Below the pieces are notes generated by a model. That model did no database searches. It was not told where the DNA came from and was given only the letters and a program-made list of their open reading frames with translations. 64,000 bases of DNA, taken from NCBI RefSeq assembly GCF_003003355.1, contig NZ_PVTQ01000004.1, positions 1-64,000 of the forward strand. The letters run 5' to 3'. This DNA comes from Donghicola tyrosinivorans. Its GTDB lineage: Bacteria; Pseudomonadota; Alphaproteobacteria; Rhodobacterales; Rhodobacteraceae. This document shows, in pieces, positions 50,218 to 59,784 of the stretch (position 1 is the first letter of the stretch; each line of letters opens with the position of its first letter). The translations under genes and the position numbers were made by a program.

Positions 50218-50263
50218 TTTGTGATTTAGCGGGGTAGGGGCAGCGTTTGCTGCCCCAGCCGTC

Positions 50264-53053
50264 TTAGAAGTGGACCGAACGTGCGCCTGCGGGCTTTTCC
50301 AGCGGCGGCGCGAACTTGGTCAGGTTGATGCCTTCAACCGCCTTCTTGTACTCTTCCATGTTGGGCGTACGGCCAAGGATGGCCGACAGAACCACAACCG
50401 GGGTCGAGGCCAGCAGCGATTCACCCTTCTTGGTGTCCGAGTCAGCCACAACGCGGCCCTGGAACAGACGGGTCGAGGTCGCCAGAACGGTGTCGCCTTT
50501 TTCCGCTTTTTCCTGGTTGCCCATGCAGAGGTTACAGCCGGGACGCTCGAGGTACAGGATGTTCTCGTACTCGGTGCGGGCCTTGGCTTTCGGGAACATG
50601 TCGTCGAACTCGAAGCCCGAGTACTTCTGCAGGATGTCCCAGTCACCTTCGGCTTTCAGCTCGTCGATGATGTTGTAGGTCGGTGCCGCGACAACCAGAG
50701 GTGCCTTGAACTCGACCTTGCCGTTGGCTTCCTCGAGATTCTTCAGCATCTGGGCCACGATCTTGATGTCGCCCTTGTGCACCATGCACGAGCCAACAAA
50801 GCCCAGATCCACCTTCTTCTCGCCGCCGTAGTAGGAAACGGGGCGGATGGTGTCGTGGGTGTAACGCTTGGACACGTCATCGTTGTTGACGTCGGGGTCA
50901 GCGATCATGGGCTCGTCGATCAGGTCCAGATCAACGACGACTTCGGCGTAGTACTTGGCGTTGTCATCGGGGGTCAGGGCAGGCTTTTCGCCCGACTTGA
51001 TTTCCGCGATACGCTTGTCTGCCTTGTCGATCAGGCCCTGCAGGGTCTGGGCTGCGTTGTCCATGCCCTTGTCGATCATCACCTGAATGCGCGACTTGGC
51101 CAGCTCCAGCGAGCCGATCAGTGTGTCATCGTTGGAGATACAGATCGAGGCTTTCGCCTTCATTTCTGCGGTCCAGTCGGTGAAGGTGAACGCTTGGTCC
51201 GCCAGCAGGGTGCCGATGTGCACTTCGATGACGCGGCCTTGGAAGACGTTGTCGCCGTGCTGCTTCAGCATCTGTGCCTGAGTGGCGTGAACCACGTCAC
51301 GGAAGTCCATGTGGTCTTTCATGGTGCCTTTGAAGGTCACCTTGACCGAGTCAGGGATCGGCATGGTGGCTTCGCCGGTGGCCAGCGCCAGAGCAACTGT
51401 GCCCGAGTCCGCACCGAAGGCAACGCCTTTGGACATACGGGTGTGGCTGTCGCCGCCGATGATGATGTCCCAGTCGCTGACAGTGATGTCGTTCAGCACT
51501 TTGTGGATCACGTCGGTCATCGCGTGGTATTCGCCCTTGGGATCACGGGCGGTGATCAGGCCGAAGTCGTTCATGAACTTCATCAGGCGCGGGATGTTGT
51601 CCTGAGCCTTCTTGTCCCAAACCGAAGCAGTGTGACAGCCCGACTGGTACGCGCCGTCAACGACAGGCGAAATGGTGGTCGCCGCCATGGCTTCCAGTTC
51701 CTGGCTGGTCATCAGGCCGGTGGTGTCCTGCGAGCCGACGATGTTCACTTCGACGCGGACGTCGGAACCGGCGTGCAGCACTTTGCCTTTTTCAACACCA
51801 ACAGCGTTCGCGTTGAAGATCTTCTCAACAGCGGTCAGGCCCTGACCTTCGATGCTGATCTCTTTAGAGGGGGCGAAGACCTGCGGGGCTTCGACGCCCA
51901 GAGTTTCAGCCGCGAATGTCTGCAGCTTCTTGCCGAAGACAACAGCGTAGGAACCGCCGGCCTTCATGAACTCGACCTTCTGGGGGGTGAACGACGACGA
52001 GACGTCTGCCAGTTCTTCGCCCGACTCAGAGGTCAGTTTCTTGGTTTTGGTGTTGATCTTCAGAACGGTACCGGTCTCGACCGAGTACTTCTGCTCCAGC
52101 ACGGGGCTGTCGTCGTTGTTCAGGATCGGTTTGCCGTTGTCATCCAGCTTCTTGACCCAGTTCTTCAGGTCGATGCCGATGCCGCCGGTCACGCCAACGG
52201 TGGTCAGGAAGATCGGCGAGATGCCGTTGGTGCCTGCCACAACGGGGGCGATGTTCACGAAGGGAACGTAGGGGCTTGCTTGCTTGCCGGTCCACAGTGC
52301 CACGTTGTTCACACCCGACATACGCGACGAGCCAACGCCCATGGTGCCTTTTTCAGCGATCAGCATCACGCGCTTGCCGGGGTGCTGCAGCTTCAGCTCT
52401 TCGATGTGCTTCTGGGCGGCTTCGTCGATCATGCACTTGCCGTGCAGTTCGCGGTCCGAACGCGAGTGCGCCTGGTTGCCGGGCGACAGAAGGTCGGTCG
52501 AGATATCGCCTTCGGCAGCGATGTAGGTGACGACTTCGACAACTTCTTCAACTTCGGGCAGCTTGGTGAAGAATTCGGCCTGCGCGTAGCTTGCCAGAAT
52601 GTCTTTCGCGATGGCGCTACCTGCTTTGTAGGCCTCTTCCAGACGGGCCATGTCGGCCTCGTAGAGGAAGACCTGAGTTTTCAGAACTTCAGCCGCTTTG
52701 GCAGCGGTTGCAGCGTCATCACCCAGTGCCAGATCCAGCAGAACCGCGATCGAGGGGCCGCCCTTCATGTGCGACAGCAGCTCGTATGCGAAATCGGGGG
52801 TGATTTCGGCAACGTCGGCTTCGCCCAGAATGATCTCTTTCAGGAAGGCTGCTTTGACGCCTGCGGCGCTCGTGGTGCCGGGCAGGGTGTTGTAGATCAG
52901 GAACTGCAGCGAATCCGCGCGGTATTCGTTGGCAGTGTCTTTGATCTGCGCGATCAGTTCCGCAACCAGCGCACCGTCATCGATCGGCTTGGGGTGCAGG
53001 CCTTCGGTTTTGCGTGTTTCGATTTCTGCTAGGTAATCTGTATACAAGCTCAT
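50264..53053 (-). CDS. acnB: Aconitate hydratase B (bifunctional aconitase / 2-methylisocitrate dehydratase)
   Basis: 929 residues from the ATG at 53053, the family's length. The N-terminal HEAT-like domain starts SLYTDYLAEIETRKTEGLHP. The iron-sulfur ligands are in VGSCMVHKGDIK and PGCNLCMGNQEKA (Cys-x-x-Cys). The swivel domain and IIGGDSHTRMSKGVAFGADS (catalytic region) are present. It converts citrate to isocitrate in the TCA cycle, and AcnB proteins may also bind mRNA when iron is low. Single gene with its own terminator. An uninterrupted antisense frame opposite it is a codon-usage effect. Confidence 0.96.
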   Translation of the reverse strand: MSLYTDYLAEIETRKTEGLHPKPIDDGALVAELIAQIKDTANEYRADSLQFLIYNTLPGTTSAAGVKAAFLKEIILGEADVAEITPDFAYELLSHMKGGPSIAVLLDLALGDDAATAAKAAEVLKTQVFLYEADMARLEEAYKAGSAIAKDILASYAQAEFFTKLPEVEEVVEVVTYIAAEGDISTDLLSPGNQAHSRSDRELHGKCMIDEAAQKHIEELKLQHPGKRVMLIAEKGTMGVGSSRMSGVNNVALWTGKQASPYVPFVNIAPVVAGTNGISPIFLTTVGVTGGIGIDLKNWVKKLDDNGKPILNNDDSPVLEQKYSVETGTVLKINTKTKKLTSESGEELADVSSSFTPQKVEFMKAGGSYAVVFGKKLQTFAAETLGVEAPQVFAPSKEISIEGQGLTAVEKIFNANAVGVEKGKVLHAGSDVRVEVNIVGSQDTTGLMTSQELEAMAATTISPVVDGAYQSGCHTASVWDKKAQDNIPRLMKFMNDFGLITARDPKGEYHAMTDVIHKVLNDITVSDWDIIIGGDSHTRMSKGVAFGADSGTVALALATGEATMPIPDSVKVTFKGTMKDHMDFRDVVHATQAQMLKQHGDNVFQGRVIEVHIGTLLADQAFTFTDWTAEMKAKASICISNDDTLIGSLELAKSRIQVMIDKGMDNAAQTLQGLIDKADKRIAEIKSGEKPALTPDDNAKYYAEVVVDLDLIDEPMIADPDVNNDDVSKRYTHDTIRPVSYYGGEKKVDLGFVGSCMVHKGDIKIVAQMLKNLEEANGKVEFKAPLVVAAPTYNIIDELKAEGDWDILQKYSGFEFDDMFPKAKARTEYENILYLERPGCNLCMGNQEKAEKGDTVLATSTRLFQGRVVADSDTKKGESLLASTPVVVLSAILGRTPNMEEYKKAVEGINLTKFAPPLEKPAGARSVHF

Positions 53054-53351
53054 GATGATCCCGACGCTTCGAGGGTTGAAATAAGCTTGATCGCCCGGCC
53101 GGGCTATGTTCTGGCGCGCCGCGACAAGCTTGCTGTATGCCGTCGTATACCAAATGCGATTCCGATGCAAGATGCTGCGATGCGGCTGTTGCAAAGAAGG
53201 GCTTTGCGCATTTGTCTGCCTGTCGGCACGGATGGCAGGTTCCCCTGCGTCATAATCGCATTTCAAGCGTTTGCGTAGCCCCAGAAATGCCGCACCTCTT
53301 ATTGGTATGGGCGCCGTGCATTTTTTATGGGCATCTTGGGTGGTGTGTCGG
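53054..53351. other. Intergenic region upstream of acnB
   Basis: About 298 bases without a supported gene. It separates the acnB start from the 3' end of the LysR gene, both on the minus strand, so it contains the acnB promoter. No convincing operator or riboswitch was identified. Confidence 0.4.
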
Positions 53352-54260
53352 TCAGGGCGCCATTTGCACTACGCCGCTGGCTTTGATGTCTTTGACCGCG
53401 AAATCTATCAGGGCGCGGACCTTGCGAGGCAGGGTGCGTCCTTCAAGATAGGCGGCGGTGATCGGGTGCCCGTCCGAGGTGTGATCGGCCAGCAGGCGCA
53501 CCAGATCGCGGCCCCCTGTCACACACTGCAGGGCAAAGTCCGGCACATAAGCAATGCCCGCCCCTTGTTGTGCCAGTTCCACCGCCGCACGGGCCGAGTT
53601 CACATGGAACCGCCCCTGCACCTGCGCCACGGTCTCGGTCCCGTCACGGCGAAAGACCCAGCGACGGGGGCTTTGCCGGTTGGTGTCTACGATACAGGCG
53701 TGATCCTCCAAGTCCTTGACGATCTGCGGTGTGCCCCGTGCTGCCAGATAGCCGGAACTGGCTACCAGCGAGGATTGGAACTGCCCGAGCCTCCGCGTCT
53801 TCAGCGACTGCATGCCCGATGCGCCAAGGCGGAACGCCAGATCAATGCCTTCGCTGGCCAAATCGGTGAAATGGTCCGTCAGGCGTAGATCAAAGGTCAG
53901 GTCAGGGTTGGCCTGTCCGAACCGCTCTAGCATCCCGACCACGTAGATTTCCCCGAAGGTCACCGGCGCGGACAGGCGGATCACACCGGAAAACCCGCGC
54001 GAGCCTTCCGAGACCTCAGTCAGCAGATCGTCCAGATCATCCAGCAGGGCAGGGGCGCGGGCCAGCAGATCCTCGCCTGCGGGGGTCAGGCCCACTTTGC
54101 GCGTGGTGCGCTGGAACAGGCGCACCCCAAGACGGGCCTCAAGTTCAGCAACGTATTTCGACGTTAACCGGTTCGAAACCCCAAGCTGGTCCGCCGCCCC
54201 CGTGAAGGAACCCGTTTGCGCCGTCGCCACAAAGGCCCGCAGTTCATCGACAAGGTCCAT
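53352..54260 (-). CDS. LysR-family transcriptional regulator
   Basis: 302 residues. The N-terminal winged HTH (LRAFVATAQTGSFTGAADQL, then ELEARLGVRLFQRTTRKVGL) and the C-terminal LysR substrate domain are complete. It is divergent from the DoxX/LigB-dioxygenase/GST-like genes, the usual place for the activator or repressor of such a quinone- or catechol-stress cluster. The region between the start and 54405 should hold its binding site. Confidence 0.92.
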   Translation of the reverse strand: MDLVDELRAFVATAQTGSFTGAADQLGVSNRLTSKYVAELEARLGVRLFQRTTRKVGLTPAGEDLLARAPALLDDLDDLLTEVSEGSRGFSGVIRLSAPVTFGEIYVVGMLERFGQANPDLTFDLRLTDHFTDLASEGIDLAFRLGASGMQSLKTRRLGQFQSSLVASSGYLAARGTPQIVKDLEDHACIVDTNRQSPRRWVFRRDGTETVAQVQGRFHVNSARAAVELAQQGAGIAYVPDFALQCVTGGRDLVRLLADHTSDGHPITAAYLEGRTLPRKVRALIDFAVKDIKASGVVQMAP

Positions 54261-54404
54261 CGCTTATTCCGAACAAATCAGAGAAAGTCATTCCATAAAG
54301 TCTCCATTTTATGGAAAGGCTGCAAGCTCTAAGTTCGGTGGCAGAGATAAACAAACGGGGCCGGACCTTAGAAGGCGCCCCACTTGATGACCGGAGTGAC
54401 TGAT

Positions 54405-54827
54405 ATGACCTCGACCAAACAGATTGACCTTGCGGCCCTGATCCTGCGCGTTGCCAGCGGTGCCCTGTTCCTTGCCCACGGCTGGATGAAAGTAAGCGTG
54501 TTCACCATTCCCGGCACTGTCGGCTATTTCGAAAGCCTCGGCCTGCCGGGCTTTGTGGCCTACCTGACCATTCTGGCCGAGTTGGGCGGTGGTCTGGCGC
54601 TGATCGCAGGTATTGGCACCCGCCTTGTCAGCCTTGCCCTGATCCCCGTCCTGCTGGGGGCCACTTGGGCCCATAGCGGTAATGGCTGGACCTTCTCGAA
54701 TGAAGGCGGCGGGTGGGAGTTCCCCCTGTTCTGGGCCGCAGCCCAAGCAACTATCGCGCTGATCGGTGCGGGTCGCTACGCTGTCAAAATCCCTGTCCTG
54801 AACCGCGCCTTGGGCCAGTTCGCATAA
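54405..54827 (+). CDS. DoxX-family membrane protein
   Basis: 140 residues from the ATG at 54405 (GGAG 9 bases upstream). Four hydrophobic helices with the DoxX patterns LRVASGALFLAHGWMKVSVF, GLPGFVAYLTILAELGGGLA and ATWAHSGNGWTFSNEGGGWE. DoxX proteins often accompany enzymes dealing with quinone or oxidative stress. Its biochemical role is not established. First of three genes in one direction. Confidence 0.88.
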   Translation: MTSTKQIDLAALILRVASGALFLAHGWMKVSVFTIPGTVGYFESLGLPGFVAYLTILAELGGGLALIAGIGTRLVSLALIPVLLGATWAHSGNGWTFSNEGGGWEFPLFWAAAQATIALIGAGRYAVKIPVLNRALGQFA

Positions 54828-54886
54828 ACCCTTGTCCAACCATCGGGATCGCACCTGTTGCGGTCCCGCCTGACCGGAGAAACCCT

Positions 54887-55708
54887 ATGAGTACCGTCCA
54901 ATCCCTTAGCGCCCTGCGCGACCGCCTTAGCCCCTCGGACCGGATGCCGCTGGTCTTTCTGGGTCATGGCAGCCCGATGAACGCCATTGAGGACACGCAA
55001 TATTCCCGCGCGTGGACCGAACTGGGCAAAACCCTGCCGCATCCCAAGGCGATCCTTGTGGTCTCGGCCCACTGGATGACCAAAGGCACCACGCTGGTGG
55101 ATGTCTCGGCCTTTCCGCGCACGATCCACGATTTCTACGGCTTCCCGCAGGAGCTGTTCGACCAACACTATATCGCCGAAGGCGCGCCGGAACTGGCCCG
55201 CGAAGTGGTCAGCCTGTTGGCCAGCCACCATGGCGAGGAAGACGACACTTGGGGTCTGGATCACGGTGCGTGGACGATCCTCAAGTTCCTGTATCCCAAC
55301 GCCGATGTGCCGGTGTTTCAGGTCTCGATCGATATGACCCGCGATCTGGATTACCAGCTGGAAATCGGCCAGATCCTGTCCGAGTTGCGCGATCGCGGCG
55401 TGCTGATCCTTGGGTCCGGTAACGTGGTGCACAACCTGCGCCGTCTGGACTGGAACGGCAAACCGCAGGACTTCGCGCTGGAATTCGATGCCCTGTTTGC
55501 GAACAAGCTGGAGGATCGGAACTTTGCCGCGCTGGCTGACCGTCGGGGTCTGGGCAAGCTGCTGCAAGTGGCTCATCCAACGGTGGATCACTACCTGCCT
55601 GCGCTGACGATCGCAGGGGCCTCGGACGCCAAGGACAAACTGACGTGGATGACGGACAGCATTGATCTGGGATCGGTGTCCATGCGGTCCTTTGTGTTCC
55701 ACGCCTGA
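54887..55708 (+). CDS. Class III extradiol (LigB-like) dioxygenase, DODA/YgiD type
   Basis: 273 residues from the ATG at 54887. Conserved metal-site His residues are seen in LVFLGHGSPMNAI (His near 27), VVSAHWMTKG (near 64), WGLDHGAW (near 125) and VAHPTVDHYLPAL (near 235). This matches the 4,5-DOPA-dioxygenase-like family, non-heme iron or zinc enzymes cleaving catechol rings. It lies between doxX- and glutathionyl-hydroquinone-reductase-like genes, consistent with removal of catechols or quinones. Confidence 0.9.
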   Translation: MSTVQSLSALRDRLSPSDRMPLVFLGHGSPMNAIEDTQYSRAWTELGKTLPHPKAILVVSAHWMTKGTTLVDVSAFPRTIHDFYGFPQELFDQHYIAEGAPELAREVVSLLASHHGEEDDTWGLDHGAWTILKFLYPNADVPVFQVSIDMTRDLDYQLEIGQILSELRDRGVLILGSGNVVHNLRRLDWNGKPQDFALEFDALFANKLEDRNFAALADRRGLGKLLQVAHPTVDHYLPALTIAGASDAKDKLTWMTDSIDLGSVSMRSFVFHA

Positions 55709-55723
55709 TTTCGGAGAACAACA

Positions 55724-56695
55724 ATGCTTGTAGATGGTAAATGGTCCGACAACTGGCAGCCGGTCCAGAAGGCTGATGAGAAAGGGCGCTTTGTCCGTCA
55801 GGTGTCAGGCTTTCGCAACTGGATCACCCCTGACGGCAGCGCTGGCCCCACGGGCGAGGGCGGCTTTCCCGCCGAAGCGGGCCGCTATCGCCTGTATGTG
55901 GCGTTCATCTGCCCTTGGGCCTCGCGTACGCTGATGGCGCGCAAGCTGAAGGGGTTGGAGGATGTGATCCCTGTCACCATCGTCAATCCGACAATCGGGG
56001 ATCAAGGTTGGCAGTTCGGGGGCTATGACGGTGCGGATGAAGACCCGCTGTTCGGCTTCAAGTATCTGCACCAGCTTTATACCAAGGCCGACCCTCACTA
56101 CACGGGCCGCGCCACGGTGCCGGTGCTCTGGGACATGAAGCGCAACGTCATGGTGAACAATGAAAGCGCCGATATTCTGCGCATGTTGGATACCGCTTTT
56201 GAAGGGCTGGTTCCCTCGGACGTCCGCCTGTTCCCTGCCGATCTGGCGGATGAGATCGAGGCGTTAAGCCCCCGCATCTACGATGATCTGAACAACGGGG
56301 TCTACAAGGCGGGCTTTGCCAGCAGCCAAGAGGCCCATGACGAGGCTGTCGCAGGTGTCTTTGACATGCTGGACGCGCTGGAGGATCGGCTGACTGGTGA
56401 TTACCTGCTTGGGGATCATCTGACCGAAGTGGACATCCGCGCTTTTGTGACCCTGATCCGGTTCGATGCGGCCTATCATGGTCTTTTCAAAGCCAACCGC
56501 CGCCAGATCGCCGATTATCCGCGCCTGCAAGCCTATATGGAGCGGATCTACCATCTGCCGGGGATCAAGGACACGGTGAATATGGATCACATCACCCGTG
56601 GCTACTATTCAATCAAGGCGCTGAACCCCAAGGGCATCCGCCCCGAAGGGCCTGCACATATCACGGCGCTTCTGGACAGTGTTGGCGGGCGTTAA
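55724..56695 (+). CDS. Glutathionyl-hydroquinone reductase (GST Xi / YqjG type)
   Basis: 323 residues. The catalytic Cys is in YVAFICPWASRTLMARK (near 60-76). Typical segments are PVLWDMKRNVMVNNESADIL, YDDLNNGVYKAGFASSQEAH and LLGDHLTEVDIRAFVTLIRF. The enzyme reduces glutathionyl-hydroquinones to free hydroquinones. It lies 15 bases after the LigB-type gene and closes the cluster with a strong terminator. Confidence 0.93.
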   Translation: MLVDGKWSDNWQPVQKADEKGRFVRQVSGFRNWITPDGSAGPTGEGGFPAEAGRYRLYVAFICPWASRTLMARKLKGLEDVIPVTIVNPTIGDQGWQFGGYDGADEDPLFGFKYLHQLYTKADPHYTGRATVPVLWDMKRNVMVNNESADILRMLDTAFEGLVPSDVRLFPADLADEIEALSPRIYDDLNNGVYKAGFASSQEAHDEAVAGVFDMLDALEDRLTGDYLLGDHLTEVDIRAFVTLIRFDAAYHGLFKANRRQIADYPRLQAYMERIYHLPGIKDTVNMDHITRGYYSIKALNPKGIRPEGPAHITALLDSVGGR

Positions 56696-56712
56696 CCCCT
56701 TAGAAACGACAA

Positions 56713-56741
56713 AACGCCCTGCCATTTGGCGGGGCGTTTTT
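56713..56741 (+). terminator. Intrinsic terminator of the DoxX/LigB/GHR cluster
   Basis: AACGCCCTGCC pairs with GGCGGGGCGTT (11 pairs, one G-T) around ATTT, followed by a T run to 56741. The complement also begins with a run of T, so it may serve the convergent CAP-domain gene. Confidence 0.88.
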
Positions 56742-56766
56742 GCATTGGGGGTCCGTGGGGCGGGGA

Positions 56767-57294
56767 TTAGCCGCCCGAAAAGACTGCAACCCAGCGATTG
56801 TCATTTGACCGGCCAATGCCGACGATCCGGTTGTTGCGAGCCAGCAGGTTCATCCGGTGACCGACCGATTCCATCCATGCCTCGACGATGCGTTCGGGGG
56901 TGCGCTGGCCTTTGCCAAGGTTCTCCGAGACCTTGCGTTGGGTAACGCCGGCCTTGCGAATGCGGCGGCCGAAATCCAGACCATCGGGGTTGGTGTGTGA
57001 GAAGAAGTTCCGCCGCTCCATGTCGTTGGCATAGTTCTGGGCGACGCGTGTCAGGGTCGAGTCCATTACCATCGGCGGGCGGCCATTGGCCATGCGCTGC
57101 ATGTTCATCAGGCTAAGAACCTGCGCGCGGGCCAGATTCAGAGGAAGCTGAACGGTTTGGCTTGGAAGCTCGGAGGCAAGGTAAACCCGTTTAACAGGTT
57201 CAGACGCTTGCGTGGTGTGGCTGATACGGACGCAACCGCTTAGACCGACGGCGCAAAGCACAAGTCCCAAGGCAATAGTAGAACGTAACTTCAT
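56767..57294 (-). CDS. CAP-domain (SCP/PR-1-like) lipoprotein
   Basis: 175 residues. Lipoprotein signal with lipobox LSGC (Cys21). The CAP fold shows YANDMERRNFFSHTNPDGL, SENLGKGQRTPERIVEAWME and SVGHRMNLL, containing the conserved His and Glu residues. It should be anchored in the cell envelope. The biochemical role of bacterial CAP proteins is poorly known. It stands alone, convergent with the previous cluster. Confidence 0.88.
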   Translation of the reverse strand: MKLRSTIALGLVLCAVGLSGCVRISHTTQASEPVKRVYLASELPSQTVQLPLNLARAQVLSLMNMQRMANGRPPMVMDSTLTRVAQNYANDMERRNFFSHTNPDGLDFGRRIRKAGVTQRKVSENLGKGQRTPERIVEAWMESVGHRMNLLARNNRIVGIGRSNDNRWVAVFSGG

Positions 57295-57424
57295 AACACG
57301 AACCCCGTTTAAGCAGGCCGCGATGTGGCAGACACCGCGCCTTCTGGTCCGTGTATGTTGGGAAAATTACCCCTGACCCGTCAATCTCACTTACAGGTAT
57401 TGGCGGGGTAATTTCGGGGTAATA

Positions 57425-58273
57425 TTATGCCGCTTGGGACAAAAGTGAGGCACGAAGGGCGCTTTCGTCCAAAGGTTTGCCACAAAAGAACTTCCACGCA
57501 TGTACGCCTTGATAGAAGAACAACTCCCATCCAGAGATGATCTGTAAGCCGTTCTTCTCGGCGTCCTGCAGGAACTGGGTGTCTGTGGGCGTGTAGACCG
57601 CGTCAAAGCACCATTCCGCGCCTTCCATGGCCTCGGCTGCCAGCGGCGTGCCACCATAGCCGACCATGCCCACAGGGGTGCAGTTGATCAGGCCGGTGGC
57701 CCCTTTGGCAGCTGCTACGGCATCGTCACCGCAGGTAACGGTTACCGCAGGGGCGGCCTTGCGGATGTCTGCGGCCAGCGCCTCGGCCTTGGGCAGATCG
57801 CGGTCCACCAGGCGCAGTTCTGTCACGCCAAGACCCACCAGACCAAAGGCCACCGCGCGGCCTACGCCGCCGGTTCCGATCATCAGAACCGTGCCGGGGG
57901 CCTTGTCGCCACGTACACCGCGGTAGGCGGCCATAAAGCCGCTGTAGTCGGTGTTATAGCCCTTGGGCTTGGCACTGCCGTCTCCGAAGATCACTGTGTT
58001 GCAGGCACCAATCCCGCGCACCAGCGGATCGTCCACCTCTACAAAGGCGGTGACCCGCTCTTTGTAGGGGTAGGTGATATTGCTGCCTTTAAAGCCGTTG
58101 TCCTTTGCGTGGGCAAAGACGTCTTCGAAGGGCAGGCCCATCTCGTGGGGAATCAGCAGATCATAGGCGACAACCATGTCGTTCTGCTTGCCTGCCAGTT
58201 GGTGCAGCAGGGGCGAGCGCGAGGCTTTGATGTTGTCGCCAATCAGGCCCAGTTGCAGGTCGGGCGTGGTCAT
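57425..58273 (-). CDS. Shikimate/quinate dehydrogenase, AroE family
   Basis: 282 residues from the ATG at 58273, overlapping tctA by 4 bases. The AroE features are complete: KASRSPLLHQ (shikimate-binding Ser pair), GSNITYPYKE (catalytic Lys), GYNTDYSGFM (catalytic Asp), the cofactor loop IGTGGVGRAVAFGL and FFYQGVHAWKFFCG. After strand 2 it has LVDRDL, with an Asp that favours NAD over NADP, more like catabolic YdiB/QuiB enzymes than biosynthetic AroE. Cotranscription with a Tct importer also points to catabolism. Housekeeping shikimate dehydrogenase would be expected elsewhere. Confidence 0.85.
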   Translation of the reverse strand: MTTPDLQLGLIGDNIKASRSPLLHQLAGKQNDMVVAYDLLIPHEMGLPFEDVFAHAKDNGFKGSNITYPYKERVTAFVEVDDPLVRGIGACNTVIFGDGSAKPKGYNTDYSGFMAAYRGVRGDKAPGTVLMIGTGGVGRAVAFGLVGLGVTELRLVDRDLPKAEALAADIRKAAPAVTVTCGDDAVAAAKGATGLINCTPVGMVGYGGTPLAAEAMEGAEWCFDAVYTPTDTQFLQDAEKNGLQIISGWELFFYQGVHAWKFFCGKPLDESALRASLLSQAA

Positions 58274-59784
58274 TCGGTGGCTTCCTTCTTGAAGAGGCGG
58301 GCTTTGGCCTTGGTCCACAGGGGGGTCTGGCTGACAAAGATCAGGACGACGGTGATCAGCAGGACAGTCGACAGCGGGCTGCTGAAGATGCCGCCGAAGA
58401 ACCGGCCCAGATCTTCGCGTTCGCTGATGATCGCGCGGCGCCAGTTGTCATCCAGCAGGCGCGACAGGATCACGCCCAGAATGACCGGACCCAGCGGATA
58501 GCCATAGTGGCGCATAAAGTAGCCGAAGACACCAAAGCCAAGCATCCAGTACACATCGGTGATCGAGTTGTTCACCGCATAAGCACCCACAATCGACAGC
58601 AGCATGATCAGCGGGATCAGGAAAGCGCGGGGGATTTCCACGATCTTGGTGAACAGCTTGATGCCGGTCAGGCCGAACAGCAGCATAAAGAAGTTTGCCG
58701 TCACCAGAGCGCCCACGATGAACCAGAACATATGGGGCTGGTCGATCATCAGCATCGGGCCGGGGTTCAGTCCGTGGATGAACAGGGCACCGATCATGAT
58801 CGCGGTCACCGCGTCACCGGGGATGCCAAGGGTCATCATCGGAATGAAGGCCCCGCCCACGGCGGCGTTGTTTGCGGTCTCGGGGGCAACTAGGCCCTCA
58901 ATCGCGCCTTCACCGAATTTCCGCTCGGGGTTCTTGGTCACGCGCTTGGCGTGGTCATAGGCCATCAGCGCCGCGATATCGCCGCCGGTGCCGGGCAGAG
59001 CGCCGATCAGAACCCCGATGGTCGAGGTTTGCAGCGACAGGGGCAGGTGCTTTTTGACGGTTCCGAAGCTGGGAACAATCTTGTCGATCTTCTGGCGCAC
59101 GGCGGGAAGGTCGATGTTGTGCAGTTGCAGCAGGGCCTCGGAGACGCCGAACATGCCGATCATCACGGCGATGAACGAAATGCCTTGGGTCAGCAGCGGA
59201 ATGTCGAAGGTGAAGCGTTGGGTAAATGTCAGCGGGTCCATACCCACAGCACCGATGCCGATGCCAAGCGCGCCCGAGAAGATGCCCTTGATCAGCGAAC
59301 CCGACGAAAGCGAGCCCACCAGCAGAATGCCAAGCACTGCCAGCAACATGTAGTCGCGGGGTTGGAACTTTAGCGCAAAGTCGGACACGAAGGGCGCGGC
59401 CAGTGCCAGAACGGCGATGCCGACCAGACCGCCAAAGAACGACATGACCGTGGTCACACCGATGGCGGTGCCAGCCTCGCCTCGTTTGGCCATGGGATAG
59501 CCGTCCATCGCAGTGGCAATCGCTGAAGGCGCACCGGGGATGTTCAGCAGGATCGCAGTGCGCGAGCCGCCGTAAACGCCACCCATATAGATGCCGATCA
59601 TCAGCGAGATCGCCGGATAGACATCCCAAGAGAAGGTAAAGGAAATCAGGATCGACACGGCCATCGTGACCGACAACCCGGGGATTGCGCCCACATAGAC
59701 GCCCGCAAAGGTGCCCAGACCGACCAGCAGGAACAGCTGCGGCTGCAAAAAGACTGTAAAGAAATCGTGAAGGACGCTCATCAT
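58270..59784 (-). CDS. tctA: Tripartite tricarboxylate transporter large permease, TctA type
   Basis: 504 residues with about 12 helices. Family signature segments are GLGTFAGVYVGAIPGLSVTM, then YGGSRTAILLNIPGAPSAIA and GVLIGALPGTGGDIAALMAY, then AAVGGAFIPMMTLGIPGDAV. It forms the main channel of the sodium- or proton-driven TTT importer. It overlaps tctB by 4 bases and aroE-like by 4 bases, making one translationally linked unit. Confidence 0.93.
   Translation of the reverse strand: MMSVLHDFFTVFLQPQLFLLVGLGTFAGVYVGAIPGLSVTMAVSILISFTFSWDVYPAISLMIGIYMGGVYGGSRTAILLNIPGAPSAIATAMDGYPMAKRGEAGTAIGVTTVMSFFGGLVGIAVLALAAPFVSDFALKFQPRDYMLLAVLGILLVGSLSSGSLIKGIFSGALGIGIGAVGMDPLTFTQRFTFDIPLLTQGISFIAVMIGMFGVSEALLQLHNIDLPAVRQKIDKIVPSFGTVKKHLPLSLQTSTIGVLIGALPGTGGDIAALMAYDHAKRVTKNPERKFGEGAIEGLVAPETANNAAVGGAFIPMMTLGIPGDAVTAIMIGALFIHGLNPGPMLMIDQPHMFWFIVGALVTANFFMLLFGLTGIKLFTKIVEIPRAFLIPLIMLLSIVGAYAVNNSITDVYWMLGFGVFGYFMRHYGYPLGPVILGVILSRLLDDNWRRAIISEREDLGRFFGGIFSSPLSTVLLITVVLIFVSQTPLWTKAKARLFKKEATE

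Noticed and set aside
50270-53032. A 920-codon open frame on the plus strand, antisense to acnB
   Set aside because: It lies entirely opposite a highly conserved gene. Its product is Asp/Gly/Val/His-rich with no domain, and such frames arise from strong third-base GC bias and the codon use of acnB. No independent ribosome site or family was seen.
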